A DNA stretch of 64,000 nucleotides from Zymobacter sp047495495 (GTDB taxonomy: Bacteria > Pseudomonadota > Gammaproteobacteria > Pseudomonadales > Halomonadaceae), in NCBI RefSeq assembly GCF_047495495.1, contig NZ_CP179930.1, positions 2,666,001 to 2,730,000 on the forward strand, given 5' to 3'. The first letter of the stretch is position 1; each line of letters starts with the position of its first letter. Below the pieces are notes generated by a model. The model was not told where the DNA came from and did not search any database. It saw only the letters and a list, made by a program, of their open reading frames with translations. Below are positions 34,828 to 43,612 of the stretch, piece after piece. Both the position numbers and the translations under genes were made by a program.

Positions 34828-35838
34828 ATGAAAGCAGCAGTTGTAGGCAAAGACCATAACGTTGAAATTCAGGACAAAAAACTGCGTCCGCTGGAGCACG
34901 GCGAAGCCCTGCTGCAGATGGAGTGCTGTGGTGTGTGTCACACCGACCTGCACGTTAAAAATGGTGATTTCGGTGACAAGACTGGCGTTATCCTGGGCCA
35001 TGAAGGTGTAGGTGTCGTCAAAGAAGTTGGTCCGGGCGTGACCTCTCTGAAAGTAGGCGACCGTGCAAGCGTTGCGTGGTTCTTCCAGGGCTGTGGCCAC
35101 TGCGAATACTGCATCAGCGGTAACGAAACGCTGTGCCGTAGCGTCAAGAACGCAGGCTACACCGTTGATGGTGGTATGGCGGAAGAATGCATCGTCACTG
35201 CTGACTATGCGGTCAAGGTACCGGACGGTCTGGATTCCGCGGCAGCCAGTAGCGTAACGTGCGCGGGTGTTACCACGTACAAAGCGATCAAGGTTTCCAA
35301 CATCAAAGCCGGTAAATGGATTGCCATCTACGGTCTGGGCGGTCTGGGTAACTTGGCGCTGCAGTACGCGAAAAACGTCTTCAACGCTAAAGTCATCGCG
35401 ATCGACGTCAACGACGAACAGCTGAAACTGGCTCAGGAAATGGGCGCGGACATGGTCATCAACCCGGCCAAAGAAGACGCTGCCAAACTGATTCAGGAAA
35501 AAGTGGGCGGCGCTCACGCAGCGGTCGTTACTGCCGTTGCCAAAGCCGCGTTCAACTCTGCGGTTGACGCTGTTCGCGCCGGTGCTCGCATCGTAGCGGT
35601 TGGTCTGCCTCCGGAAGCCATGAGCCTCGACATTCCGCGCCTGGTACTGGACGGTATCGAAGTCGTCGGTTCTCTGGTCGGTACGCGTGAAGACTTGGCT
35701 GAAGCCTTCCAGTTCGCTGCTGAAGGCAAAGTCGTGCCGAAAGTGGCCAAACGCCCGATCGAAGACATCAACGATATCTTCCACGAAATGGAACAAGGCA
35801 AGATCAAAGGCCGCATGGTTGTCGATTTCTCTCTGTAA
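34828..35838 (+). CDS. adhP: Zinc-dependent alcohol dehydrogenase, AdhP type
   Basis: NAD-dependent medium-chain alcohol dehydrogenase reducing acetaldehyde to ethanol or running the reverse. 336 residues. Catalytic-zinc ligands appear in ECCGVCHTDLH and GHEGVGVV; the structural-zinc cysteines in GCGHCEYCISGNETLC; the coenzyme fold in YGLGGLGNLALQYAK. The length and sequence resemble E. coli AdhP and Zymomonas AdhA. Codon use is strongly biased to GGT, GTT, AAA and CGT, like gapA and zwf, so expression is probably high. In a sugar-fermenting relative of Zymobacter it would be a main fermentative enzyme with pyruvate decarboxylase, which is not in this window. The upstream DNA is rich in inverted repeats. 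Confidence 0.93.
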   Translation: MKAAVVGKDHNVEIQDKKLRPLEHGEALLQMECCGVCHTDLHVKNGDFGDKTGVILGHEGVGVVKEVGPGVTSLKVGDRASVAWFFQGCGHCEYCISGNETLCRSVKNAGYTVDGGMAEECIVTADYAVKVPDGLDSAAASSVTCAGVTTYKAIKVSNIKAGKWIAIYGLGGLGNLALQYAKNVFNAKVIAIDVNDEQLKLAQEMGADMVINPAKEDAAKLIQEKVGGAHAAVVTAVAKAAFNSAVDAVRAGARIVAVGLPPEAMSLDIPRLVLDGIEVVGSLVGTREDLAEAFQFAAEGKVVPKVAKRPIEDINDIFHEMEQGKIKGRMVVDFSL

Positions 35839-35878
35839 TCGCACATCACGCACGCGGCAGGTTTCTGCCTAGCAATGC

Positions 35879-35906
35879 AAGGGCTGCGCATCACTGCGCG
35901 GCCCTT
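35879..35906 (+). terminator. Terminator after adhP
   Basis: 12-bp stem (AAGGGCTGCGCA with TGCGCGGCCCTT, one wobble pair) with loop TCAC, 40 nt after the stop. No strong T-run. Confidence 0.65.
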
Positions 35907-35986
35907 CGTGTATCTGCTCGATCACTTTTCGCTACCGTTACTGACCCGCGTTTCGTGTGCCCTATGCGATGGATGCCATGAGAGGA

Positions 35987-36105
35987 TGCGGTCTGCGGTC
36001 TGCGGTCTGCGGTCTGCGGTCTGCGGTCTGCGGTCTGCGGTCTGCGGTCTGCGGTCTGCGGTCTGCGGTCTGCGGTCTGCGGTCTGCGGTCTGCGGTCTG
36101 CGGTC
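35987..36105. repeat. 17 perfect tandem copies of heptamer TGCGGTC
   Basis: 119 bp of uninterrupted 7-bp repeats in the convergent gap between adhP and a lipoprotein gene. Because 7 is not a multiple of 3, all three frames on each strand read through the array with period 7 residues, and copy-number change would shift frame if it were translated. No spacers, so not CRISPR. Confidence 0.98.
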
Positions 36106-36114
36106 TGCAATAGC

Positions 36115-36155
36115 AAACGGCACCGTCCCCTGTCATGCAAGGAACGGTGCCGTTT
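36115..36155. terminator. Terminator of the small lipoprotein gene
   Basis: 12-bp perfect arms AAACGGCACCGT/ACGGTGCCGTTT around a 17-nt loop; lies downstream of the lipoprotein gene on the minus strand, just beside the heptamer array. Confidence 0.75.
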
Positions 36156-36203
36156 CAATGTCGGGAGGCGGCAATGGCTGCTGCCGTCTGTCCATCACCG
36201 CCA

Positions 36204-36551
36204 TTATGGTGCGATCGGTGTCACACGCTTATGCGAGGTCATTACGCCGCTGCGATCAAACTCGAAAATGACGGATTCGCTCGTATTGTTCTGGGGCGCT
36301 GAACGGAACGTGTGCGTGTAGTCGTAGTACCACTGTTCGCCGTTCGTCGACTGCACGGTGCGCGTGGGCTGGCCGAGTCGGTTGGTCACCGCCAATGTCG
36401 TCGAGTAGCGATCCTTCAGACCCGTCATCTGATCATCACGTACCTGAACCCCTGTCGTCTGTTCTTCAGGTGCCGAAATGCTGTGTACGATGCTGCAACC
36501 GCCCATGCTCAGCGCGGCGCCGAATGCCACTGCCGTCATGATGTTTTTCAT
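36204..36551 (-). CDS. Small BamE/SmpA-like lipoprotein
   Basis: 115 residues. The N-terminus is a lipoprotein signal with lipobox LSMGGC; Ser after Cys favours outer-membrane sorting. The mature part, with NRLGQPTRTVQSTNGEQWYYDY and later SESVIFEFDRSGVM, has the G-x-P-x-R... WYY pattern of BamE/OmlA-like beta domains. It is not the canonical bamE (which lies next to fur), so probably a paralog of unknown role in envelope maintenance. AAAGGGA lies at good distance from the ATG. Function inferred from fold only. Confidence 0.72.
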   Translation of the reverse strand: MKNIMTAVAFGAALSMGGCSIVHSISAPEEQTTGVQVRDDQMTGLKDRYSTTLAVTNRLGQPTRTVQSTNGEQWYYDYTHTFRSAPQNNTSESVIFEFDRSGVMTSHKRVTPIAP

Positions 36552-36880
36552 GGATATCCCTTTGTTTGTGTGTATGCCTCATCGGTCATCTTGGCCGACC
36601 GTGACGATCATGTAATATCGGGAACGTATGGTGACGAACTCGCCGTCAGGAATCAATTACTCCTAAAGAAAAGCACAAAAATGCCATGCATTCCTTTTTT
36701 ATTAGGAATGGCAATGATGTATGTCGAAACGTAACTCTCCTGTTTGTTCTTTATCTTTGGCATTTCCCGCCGCCCATCTCCCCCAGCCTCAACTATCTTT
36801 AAAGGTATCGCGTAGTTGCCGCACCGCATGACACCATCGTTTTTCGTAAATGCCGTGTTTCATGGATAAAGGATGATCAT
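36552..36880. other. Divergent region between the lipoprotein gene and the ProP-like gene
   Basis: About 330 bp. Contains an inverted repeat CATTCCT-N8-AGGAATG (36689-36710). Presumably holds both promoters; no operator recognised and no supportable gene. Confidence 0.45.
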
Positions 36881-38338
36881 ATGAACAACGCCAAGGATTC
36901 CTCGCACCGCAAGCGCTTCCGTCGACACCGCCTTACCTTGGATGACATCACCGTTGTCGACAGTGCCATGCTGAAACGTGCGGTTTCGGCTGCCGCACTG
37001 GGCAACGCCATGGAGTGGTTCGACTTCGGGGTGTACAGCTATATCGCCTTTGCACTCAGTGAGGTGTTTTTCCACGACCTGCCCGAAAACATGCGCCTGA
37101 TGGCCACTTTTGCCACCTTTGCGATTGCCTTTCTGGTGCGTCCGTTGGGGGGCCTATTCTTTGGCCCACTGGGCGACAGGGTTGGGCGTCAGAAGGTGCT
37201 GGCCGCAACGATGATTATCATGGCGATCAGCACCTTCTGCATTGGGTTGATTCCCAGCTATGCCACCATCGGTATTGCCGCGCCCATACTGCTGCTGATC
37301 GCGCGATTGGTGCAGGGGTTCTCAACCGGTGGGGAATATGGTGGCGCCGCGACCTTCATCGCCGAATATTCGCCGGACCGCAAGCGTGGCTTTATGGGCA
37401 GCTGGCTAGAGTTCGGGACGCTGGCGGGCTACGTGCTGGGGGCGGCGCTGGTGACCGGGATATCTGCGGTGATGGACCGCGAGACGTTGCTGGACTGGGG
37501 CTGGCGCATTCCGTTCTTCATTGCCGGGCCACTGGGACTCATCGGTCTGTATCTGCGTCTGAAGCTGGAAGAAACACCGGCATTCCAGGCGCTAGAAGAA
37601 AGTGCGGAGCCTCAGGAAACGCAGACACATACCGAGTTCTTCAAACGGCTATGGGGCCATTGGCGGGAGTTGGCGATCTGTATTGGGCTAGTGCTGGTCT
37701 TCAACGTGACCGACTACATGCTGCTGTCCTATATGCCAACCTACCTGTCGGCGAACCTTAAATACGATACCAATCACGGGCTGTTGATGATCCTGATCGT
37801 CATGCTGCTCATGATGGTGATCCAACCCTTTTTGGGGCTGCTGTGCGATCGTGTTGGGCGACGTCCGGTCGTTATGGCGGGCTGCATCGGTACGTTTCTA
37901 CTGGCATGGCCGTGCTTCGTGCTGATCCAGCAAGGATCGCATCTGTCGATCTTCGTCGGGTTGATGATTTTGGCCGCGCTGCTGAACTGCTTCACTAGCA
38001 CCATGCCCTCCACCCTGCCGGCGTTGTTCCCCACCAGCATCCGCTACGGCGCGCTGGCCATTGCCTTCAACGTGTCGGTCTCCGTGTTTGGCGGGACGAC
38101 ACCGTTGGTAACGGCATGGCTTATTGATGTCACTCACAATCTGATGATGCCGGCCATCTACATGATGGGGGCCGCGGCCATCGGCTTCATCACGATCCTG
38201 ATGACGCGCGAAACGGCCAACCGCCCGCTGCGTGGCTCCACGCCGACCGCCGCGTCGCCTGAAGAAGCCAAGGAGCTGCTGGAAGAGCACCACGCCGAGC
38301 AGACTCAGACGCCACCGACCGAACAGCCGAGGTCATAG
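36881..38338 (+). CDS. ProP-like MFS metabolite:proton symporter
   Basis: 485 residues, 12 transmembrane segments. The start of the membrane domain, ALGNAMEWFDFGVYSYIAF, and the GPLGDRVGRQKVLA, RLVQGFSTGGEYGGAATFIAEY and LCDRVGRRPV motifs are those of the MHS subfamily that includes ProP (proline/glycine betaine) and related dicarboxylate or aromatic-acid carriers. The cytoplasmic C-terminus is short and acidic (KELLEEHHAEQ), with little of the coiled coil that tunes E. coli ProP to osmolality. A halophile-related organism makes osmolyte uptake plausible. AAAGGATG precedes the ATG. Family sure, substrate likely but unproven. Confidence 0.8.
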   Translation: MNNAKDSSHRKRFRRHRLTLDDITVVDSAMLKRAVSAAALGNAMEWFDFGVYSYIAFALSEVFFHDLPENMRLMATFATFAIAFLVRPLGGLFFGPLGDRVGRQKVLAATMIIMAISTFCIGLIPSYATIGIAAPILLLIARLVQGFSTGGEYGGAATFIAEYSPDRKRGFMGSWLEFGTLAGYVLGAALVTGISAVMDRETLLDWGWRIPFFIAGPLGLIGLYLRLKLEETPAFQALEESAEPQETQTHTEFFKRLWGHWRELAICIGLVLVFNVTDYMLLSYMPTYLSANLKYDTNHGLLMILIVMLLMMVIQPFLGLLCDRVGRRPVVMAGCIGTFLLAWPCFVLIQQGSHLSIFVGLMILAALLNCFTSTMPSTLPALFPTSIRYGALAIAFNVSVSVFGGTTPLVTAWLIDVTHNLMMPAIYMMGAAAIGFITILMTRETANRPLRGSTPTAASPEEAKELLEEHHAEQTQTPPTEQPRS

Positions 38339-38360
38339 GCATCATCTGCTACGCAACGAC

Positions 38361-38390
38361 AAAGGGCCGCTTAACGCGGCCCTTTCTTTT
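38361..38390. terminator. Terminator between the ProP-like and CopA-like genes
   Basis: 10-bp perfect stem AAAGGGCCGC/GCGGCCCTTT with 5-nt loop and CTTTTT downstream; convergent genes share it. Confidence 0.88.
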
Positions 38391-38408
38391 TCAATCGTCC
38401 CATCGCCG

Positions 38409-40649
38409 CTACTGCGACAAACCTGAATGTGGATAGCGCGTGTGGCTGTGCGATGACGGCTGCCAGCGTTGCAGCAGCAGCGAGTTCACGATCACAGAAA
38501 CGGAACTCATCACCATCGCCGCACCGGCAATCACGGGATTGAGTAGGCCAAAGGCCGCCAGCGGAATACCCAGTCCGTTATAGAAAAAGGCAAAGAACAG
38601 GTTCTGATAGATGCGCCGCAGCGTGGCCCTTGAAAGCGAGAGGGCATCCAGCACGCCTTCGAGTCGGTTGTGGGTCAGAATGATATCGGCGGCTTCCAGC
38701 GATACGTCTGCGCCCGCCCCGATTGCGATGCCGACATCGGCGGTGGCCAGCGCGGGAGCATCGTTAATGCCGTCCCCCAGCATCGCTACCTTGCCGTCTC
38801 GCTGCTGGAGCATCTCGACGGTGGCGGCCTTACCTTCCGGCAGCACGCCCGCGATCACTTCGTCGATACCCACCTCACCGGCAACGCGGGCGGCCACCCG
38901 TGCGGCGTCTCCGGTCAGCATTACGACATGAACACCCTGTTCATGCAGTCGTTTGACCGTGCGTCTAGCGCCGGAACGCAGACGGTCGCTCAGACCAACA
39001 TAGCCCATGACATGCTGGCCGAGCACGATACCGATGACCGTGATGCCCTGCTCTTCTTGGCGGTCGATCCATGCCCGTGATACAGCATCGAAGACGGGGT
39101 CTCCGAGCAGCGACAGTTCGCGCACGAAGCTGACCGACCCCGAGGCCACGACGTCATCGTTCAATTGGCCGATCACGCCACGACCGGGATGCAGCTTCAC
39201 ATTAATCACGCCCAATGGAGCGATATCGGCGGCCTGAGCATGACGCACCAGCGCTTGGGCCAGCGGGTGCTCAGAGTACTGTTCCACACCATAGGCGGCA
39301 CTCAGCAGATCACGTTCGCTCACCCCTGGGGCCTTGGTCATACTCACCACCTTCGGACGCCCCTCGGTCAGCGTACCGGTCTTATCCATGATCAACGTAT
39401 CAACGTGGCGCATCTGCTCTAACGCCTGCGCATGCCGGAACAGCAGTCCGGCTGTAGCCCCGCGCCCCATGCCGACCATCACCACCGTAGGGGCCGCCAA
39501 GCCGATCGCGCACGGGCACGCGATAACCAGTACCGCCACAGCACTCAGCAAGGCATTCAGCGCATTGCCGCTCCATCCCCAACCGACAAAAAACGTCAGC
39601 GCGGCGATGATCAGTACGATAGGAATAAAATAGGTGGCGGCACGATCAGCCAGCCGCTGCACACGTGCCTTAGAGCGCTGCGCCTGTTCGACCAGCGAGA
39701 TAATGCGGGCAAGGCTAGTGTCGTTGCCGATACGGGTCGCCTTCATGCGCAGCGTTCCCGTGCAGTTGAGTGTGGCGGCGAAGACTTCGTGCCCTTCACG
39801 CTTGCACACATACTGGCTTTCACCGCTCAGCACCGACTCATCCAGCTCCGAGGTACCGTCAATGATGACGCCATCGGCAGGCAGCTTTTCGCCGGGGCGC
39901 ACCACCAGCGTATCGCCAAGCCTCAGCTGATCAGCATCCACGTCGATCAGAGCGCGGTTACGCTCGACATGAGCCTGCCGTGGCCGCAGCGCCAGCAGCA
40001 TGTCAATGGCAGCGCCGGCCCGACATCGTGCCAGACCTTCCAGCATGCGCCCTGACAGCACCAACGTCACCACCATAGCGCTGGTATCAAAATACAGTGG
40101 CACGTTCAATCGCAGGCACAGTGCCAACGTGCTGAAGCCATAGGCGATGCCTGTTCCCAACGCGACTAGGACATCCATGTTCGTCTGCCGGCGGCGCAAT
40201 GCTCGCCATGCTTTCACATAGAACGATCGCGCGCACCATAGCTGGATCGGTGTGGCCAGCGCCCACTGCACCCACGCTGGCAGTTCGATCGTCGGCAACA
40301 TGAACATCCCTAACAGCTGCACTAAGAGCGGCAGACTCAGCAGGACGGCCACCGCCAGTCCGATGACATCACGGCGAGCAAAGGGTTGCTGCTCGCGCCG
40401 TGGAGCATTGGCCTCGCCACGCGGGAGCGGCTCACGCTGGATACCAAACCCTGCCCGTTCGATGGTCTGGATCACGTCGGAAAGCGTCACGCCCGAAGCG
40501 TCAAGCGAGATATGGACCGTACTCGACGCAACGTTCACGCTGGCCTGTCTTACGCCGGGCAGGTGTTGCAGTATTCGCTCGATACGGGCGGCACCGGCAG
40601 CACTGCTGATGCCCGTAATGATGAGTTCCTGTGATCGGAATGATGGCAT
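38409..40649 (-). CDS. copA: CopA-like copper-transporting P1B ATPase with a degenerate N-terminal metal-binding domain
   Basis: 746 residues. One N-terminal HMA-like fold, then eight membrane helices with the ion-path motif CPC (ACPCAIGLA), actuator LSGES, phosphorylation loop DKTGTLTEG, hinge GDGINDAP and the late YNGLGIP and MSSVSVIVNSL helices that define Cu(+)-ATPases. It should export cytosolic copper using ATP. Odd: the HMA loop reads GISSAAGAAR where GMTCxxC is expected; both cysteines are replaced (Ser16, Gly19), so this domain cannot bind Cu(+) in the usual way. The transport-core residues are intact. A TTG five codons upstream is a possible start. No CueR-type regulator or chaperone is adjacent. 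Confidence 0.9.
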   Translation of the reverse strand: MPSFRSQELIITGISSAAGAARIERILQHLPGVRQASVNVASSTVHISLDASGVTLSDVIQTIERAGFGIQREPLPRGEANAPRREQQPFARRDVIGLAVAVLLSLPLLVQLLGMFMLPTIELPAWVQWALATPIQLWCARSFYVKAWRALRRRQTNMDVLVALGTGIAYGFSTLALCLRLNVPLYFDTSAMVVTLVLSGRMLEGLARCRAGAAIDMLLALRPRQAHVERNRALIDVDADQLRLGDTLVVRPGEKLPADGVIIDGTSELDESVLSGESQYVCKREGHEVFAATLNCTGTLRMKATRIGNDTSLARIISLVEQAQRSKARVQRLADRAATYFIPIVLIIAALTFFVGWGWSGNALNALLSAVAVLVIACPCAIGLAAPTVVMVGMGRGATAGLLFRHAQALEQMRHVDTLIMDKTGTLTEGRPKVVSMTKAPGVSERDLLSAAYGVEQYSEHPLAQALVRHAQAADIAPLGVINVKLHPGRGVIGQLNDDVVASGSVSFVRELSLLGDPVFDAVSRAWIDRQEEQGITVIGIVLGQHVMGYVGLSDRLRSGARRTVKRLHEQGVHVVMLTGDAARVAARVAGEVGIDEVIAGVLPEGKAATVEMLQQRDGKVAMLGDGINDAPALATADVGIAIGAGADVSLEAADIILTHNRLEGVLDALSLSRATLRRIYQNLFFAFFYNGLGIPLAAFGLLNPVIAGAAMVMSSVSVIVNSLLLQRWQPSSHSHTRYPHSGLSQ

Positions 40650-40835
40650 GGTCTTGGAAGACAAGGTCGTTAGCTTGGATGGTTGTGAGTGACATGCTGC
40701 CGGATCGTGCTGCGCTCGAGGCTATGGTGAACACAGGTACATAGGTCGTCGCACAATGAGGGCGCTAACGATAGCGCACCGAGCTATCCACAGGCCCGAT
40801 CACAAAAGCGTGCCGGGCATATGAATATTGTGAAA

Positions 40836-41645
40836 TCAGCGAACTACCAGCATCTTGTGACAGGCTGGAGGCAGAATGATATCTGCTGACAGCGGTAGGT
40901 GATCCGAAAACAGCGGTGGAAGCACTTGCGAGTTCGCCACTTGCAAGGTGGGCGAAATAAGAATGTGATCAAGTGCGCGTTTTGGCTCCCAGGCGGGATA
41001 GCTCAGCTGCTCTGGCGTCTGATCGAAGTTCATTACTTCGCACAGTCCGGTGTGCTGCTCGAGGTGGGCGCGCGTACAGTTGAGGTCGCCCACAAGAATG
41101 ACATGACGGCATGACGACATCAGTTCACACAGAAAGTCCAGCTGGCGCTTCTGCGTGCGAATGCCAAGCGACAGGTGAGCGACGAACAGGTGCAGGGCAT
41201 CGGCACCGTCTCCGAACTGGGCGTGCATGACGCCGCGACCGGGAGGGCCTGGTAAACGATGGTTGACGACACGGGTCGGCTGGAAGCGGCTCAACAGCCC
41301 ATTGCTGTGCTGGGCGAGACGCCCGAGGTTACGGTTGAGCTGCTGATAATGGAACGGCGCTCCGGCCTGCTGGGCCAGATAATCGACCTGATTGACGTTA
41401 CCCGACCGAAAGCTGCCACCGTCGACCTCCTGCAGCCCCACGATATCGAAGTGGCCGAGGAAACGACCGATGACCGCCAGCCGTTCCTGCCGCTTGCTGT
41501 TGGGCAAGACGTGCTGCCAGCTGTTGGTCAGGTACTGGTACCAAGCGTGGGTACTGATGCCGACCTGTAGGTTGAAGGTCAGCACCCGCAACGGGCGGGC
41601 ATCTTGAACAGCCGTCACCAGCGTCTCAGGAGAAGCGGCGTTCAT
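40836..41645 (-). CDS. Endonuclease/exonuclease/phosphatase-family protein
   Basis: 269 residues with the EEP fold signatures: RVLTFNLQVG at the start (metal Asn), IVGLQEVDGG (catalytic Glu), FVAHLSLG (His), VGDLNC (Asp/Asn) and the terminal SDHLPLSADI (Asp-His). The family covers nucleases and phosphoesterases such as YafD; no signal peptide, so probably cytoplasmic. GAGGAG precedes the chosen ATG. The exact substrate cannot be told. It neighbours dsbA, a placement seen in related genomes. Confidence 0.87.
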   Translation of the reverse strand: MNAASPETLVTAVQDARPLRVLTFNLQVGISTHAWYQYLTNSWQHVLPNSKRQERLAVIGRFLGHFDIVGLQEVDGGSFRSGNVNQVDYLAQQAGAPFHYQQLNRNLGRLAQHSNGLLSRFQPTRVVNHRLPGPPGRGVMHAQFGDGADALHLFVAHLSLGIRTQKRQLDFLCELMSSCRHVILVGDLNCTRAHLEQHTGLCEVMNFDQTPEQLSYPAWEPKRALDHILISPTLQVANSQVLPPLFSDHLPLSADIILPPACHKMLVVR

Positions 41646-41770
41646 GGCTGCTCCTCTGCGCTGCGGCAACAGGCTGCCGATGCGTGCAAAGATGTTGTTT
41701 CATGCGTCACAGCCGCTGCATCAACACTCACCATAATCTCTCCCGAATGCTGATGCAGCTTGCATCAGTA

Positions 41771-42406
41771 TTATTTCCCAGTATGTGCCTCACGACGAAG
41801 CTGATCAATCAACTGATCGGCCACCGTCAGCATACCTTCAGGGGTAGTGACGCTCGTGCTGCCGTCCATGTTGATGACGTACTTGCCGTTGATAACGATC
41901 GCCGGTACACCCATCAGGCCATAGGAACGTAGGGCTGATGATGCGATGTTGATCTGGCTCTTCACGCCGAAGCTCTGCAGCGCTTTCAGCGCGTCGTCCT
42001 TGCTGACACCATAGTGTGAGAAGAACTCGGCAATGTGCTCGTCATCGTTGAGCGGCTGGCGCTGCTGAACGGCGTTGAAGAACGGTTCATGCACTTTGTC
42101 GTAGATGCCCAGTGCCTTGGCGGCATAGTAGGCGCGTGCGTGCGTGGCCCACAGGCGGCCCAGCGGCGCAGGCATGCGGTCAACGACAACGTCATCCTTC
42201 TGTTCAGCGGCCCATTTGGTGAAGGTCGGTTCGAACTCGTAGCAGTGCGGACAGCCGTACCAGAAGATCTCTTCGACCTTGATTTTGCCCGCCGGCACCT
42301 GAACATCGACAGGGGTGTCGAGGGTCTTATAGTCACTGGCCTGTGCGGTCAGCGCCATGAAGGCCAGCCCCACGCCGCAGATCAGCGTCATCAGTTTCTT
42401 GATCAT
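41771..42406 (-). CDS. dsbA: Periplasmic thiol:disulfide oxidoreductase DsbA
   Basis: Introduces disulfide bonds into exported proteins. 211 residues: signal peptide (cleaved after AQA, ~23), thioredoxin fold with active site CPHC at 52-55, inserted helical domain, and the cis-proline loop MGVPAIVING. The chosen ATG follows GGAAGAG and begins the signal peptide; the frame's upstream extension has no export features. Likely clients here include the periplasmic phosphatases and perhaps the Cys-pair Sel1-like proteins. Confidence 0.95.
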   Translation of the reverse strand: MIKKLMTLICGVGLAFMALTAQASDYKTLDTPVDVQVPAGKIKVEEIFWYGCPHCYEFEPTFTKWAAEQKDDVVVDRMPAPLGRLWATHARAYYAAKALGIYDKVHEPFFNAVQQRQPLNDDEHIAEFFSHYGVSKDDALKALQSFGVKSQINIASSALRSYGLMGVPAIVINGKYVINMDGSTSVTTPEGMLTVADQLIDQLRREAHTGK

Positions 42407-42611
42407 CGTGTCTACTCTTCCTTTCTCATGTGGATTCATGAACGAGACGGCCTGTCGGTGCTCTAAGCGATGACCCGAGGCGGTATCGTTGACGTTGTCG
42501 GGGGCGATGATGCAGTGCGTTTCCTGCATGATGAAGACAATGGCAGGCCTCTTACCGCACCGACGTACCCTGATGTTACACTTTCACCTGCCTTTTTACA
42601 GGAAGTCCCCT

Positions 42612-43289
42612 ATGTCAGAACAGCAGCCCACATCGATCACGCCCAGCATGACGCTGGCCTACCAGCACACACGCTTCATCATGAGCGCGCCGACGCTGGC
42701 CCACTGCCCTGCCGATACGGGGGCAGAAGTCGCTTTCGCAGGACGTTCCAATGCTGGGAAGTCCAGCGCCATCAATACGCTAACGCGTCAGAAAGCACTG
42801 GCGCGTACGTCCAAGACGCCGGGACGCACGCAGCTCATCAACCTGTTTGCCGTCGGCGATGATGATCACCGCATCGTCGACCTGCCGGGCTACGGCTTCG
42901 CCAAGGTGCCCGAAGAGGTCAAGCGCAAGTGGCAACACCATCTGTCCGAATACCTGCACGGCCGCCAGTCGCTGCGCGGCATCGTGCTGATGATGGACAT
43001 CCGTCACCCGCTGACCGAGTTCGACCAGCAGATGCTGGCGTGGGCCGATGAAGCCGATATGCCGGTGCACATCCTGCTGACCAAATCCGACAAGCTCAAG
43101 CGCGGTGCAGCGAAGAACGAGCTACTGCGCGTTCGTCGTGCGCTTCACGAATGGGAAGACATGGTCACGGTGCAGCTGTTCTCATCGCATACCAAATCCG
43201 GTATCGACGAGCTCGAAAAGCGCCTGAACCAGTGGCTGTGCCCCACGTCGACTGCCATCGACGATCAGGATACGACGCCCGCTTCCTGA
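42612..43289 (+). CDS. engB: Ribosome-biogenesis GTPase EngB/YihA
   Basis: Small essential GTPase for 50S subunit assembly. 225 residues; P-loop GRSNAGKS (44-51), G2 threonine in SKTPGRTQ, G3 DLPGYG and G4 TKSD. AGGAAG precedes the ATG; the open frame extends upstream but lacks family sequence there. It is divergent from dsbA, an arrangement also known from other gammaproteobacteria. The acidic tail after residue ~210 is variable. Confidence 0.95.
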   Translation: MSEQQPTSITPSMTLAYQHTRFIMSAPTLAHCPADTGAEVAFAGRSNAGKSSAINTLTRQKALARTSKTPGRTQLINLFAVGDDDHRIVDLPGYGFAKVPEEVKRKWQHHLSEYLHGRQSLRGIVLMMDIRHPLTEFDQQMLAWADEADMPVHILLTKSDKLKRGAAKNELLRVRRALHEWEDMVTVQLFSSHTKSGIDELEKRLNQWLCPTSTAIDDQDTTPAS

Positions 43290-43534
43290 ACGATTGCCTG
43301 TTTGACCACGTGGAAATAACCGTGTTCCCTCTATAGGCCATTGAAAAGCCTTGCGAGCAACACGGCCACGCACGCACACAGACCGCACCACTGCGCGGTT
43401 CTCGTTCAGATACGCGCATATGGGGCACTTTCTGTCGTGCACCATCCGACAATCGGCAGTCGCCGTGTACCCGGATGGCTTTTCGCTGCCCCATGTTCTC
43501 GCCTCAGGGCCGCTTTTAGTATGGCCCAGAAATA

Positions 43535-43573
43535 AAAAGCCCCTGTGCATAACTCAGATGCACAGGGGCTTTT
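43535..43573. terminator. Bidirectional terminator between engB and aphA
   Basis: 16-bp perfect stem beginning AAAAGCCCCTGTGCAT with a 7-nt loop and terminal A/T runs on both sides; sits between convergent genes, closest to the aphA stop. Confidence 0.92.
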
Positions 43574-43612
43574 GCTTACAAGACAGCCGTCAGGCGAAGC
43601 GGCATGCCCTCA

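Noticed and set aside
34756..35853. 365-codon open frame antisense to adhP
   Set aside because: No protein features; lies fully over a well-supported zinc alcohol dehydrogenase gene.
35987..36105. CRISPR array
   Set aside because: Units are 7 bp and contiguous with no spacers; no cas genes.
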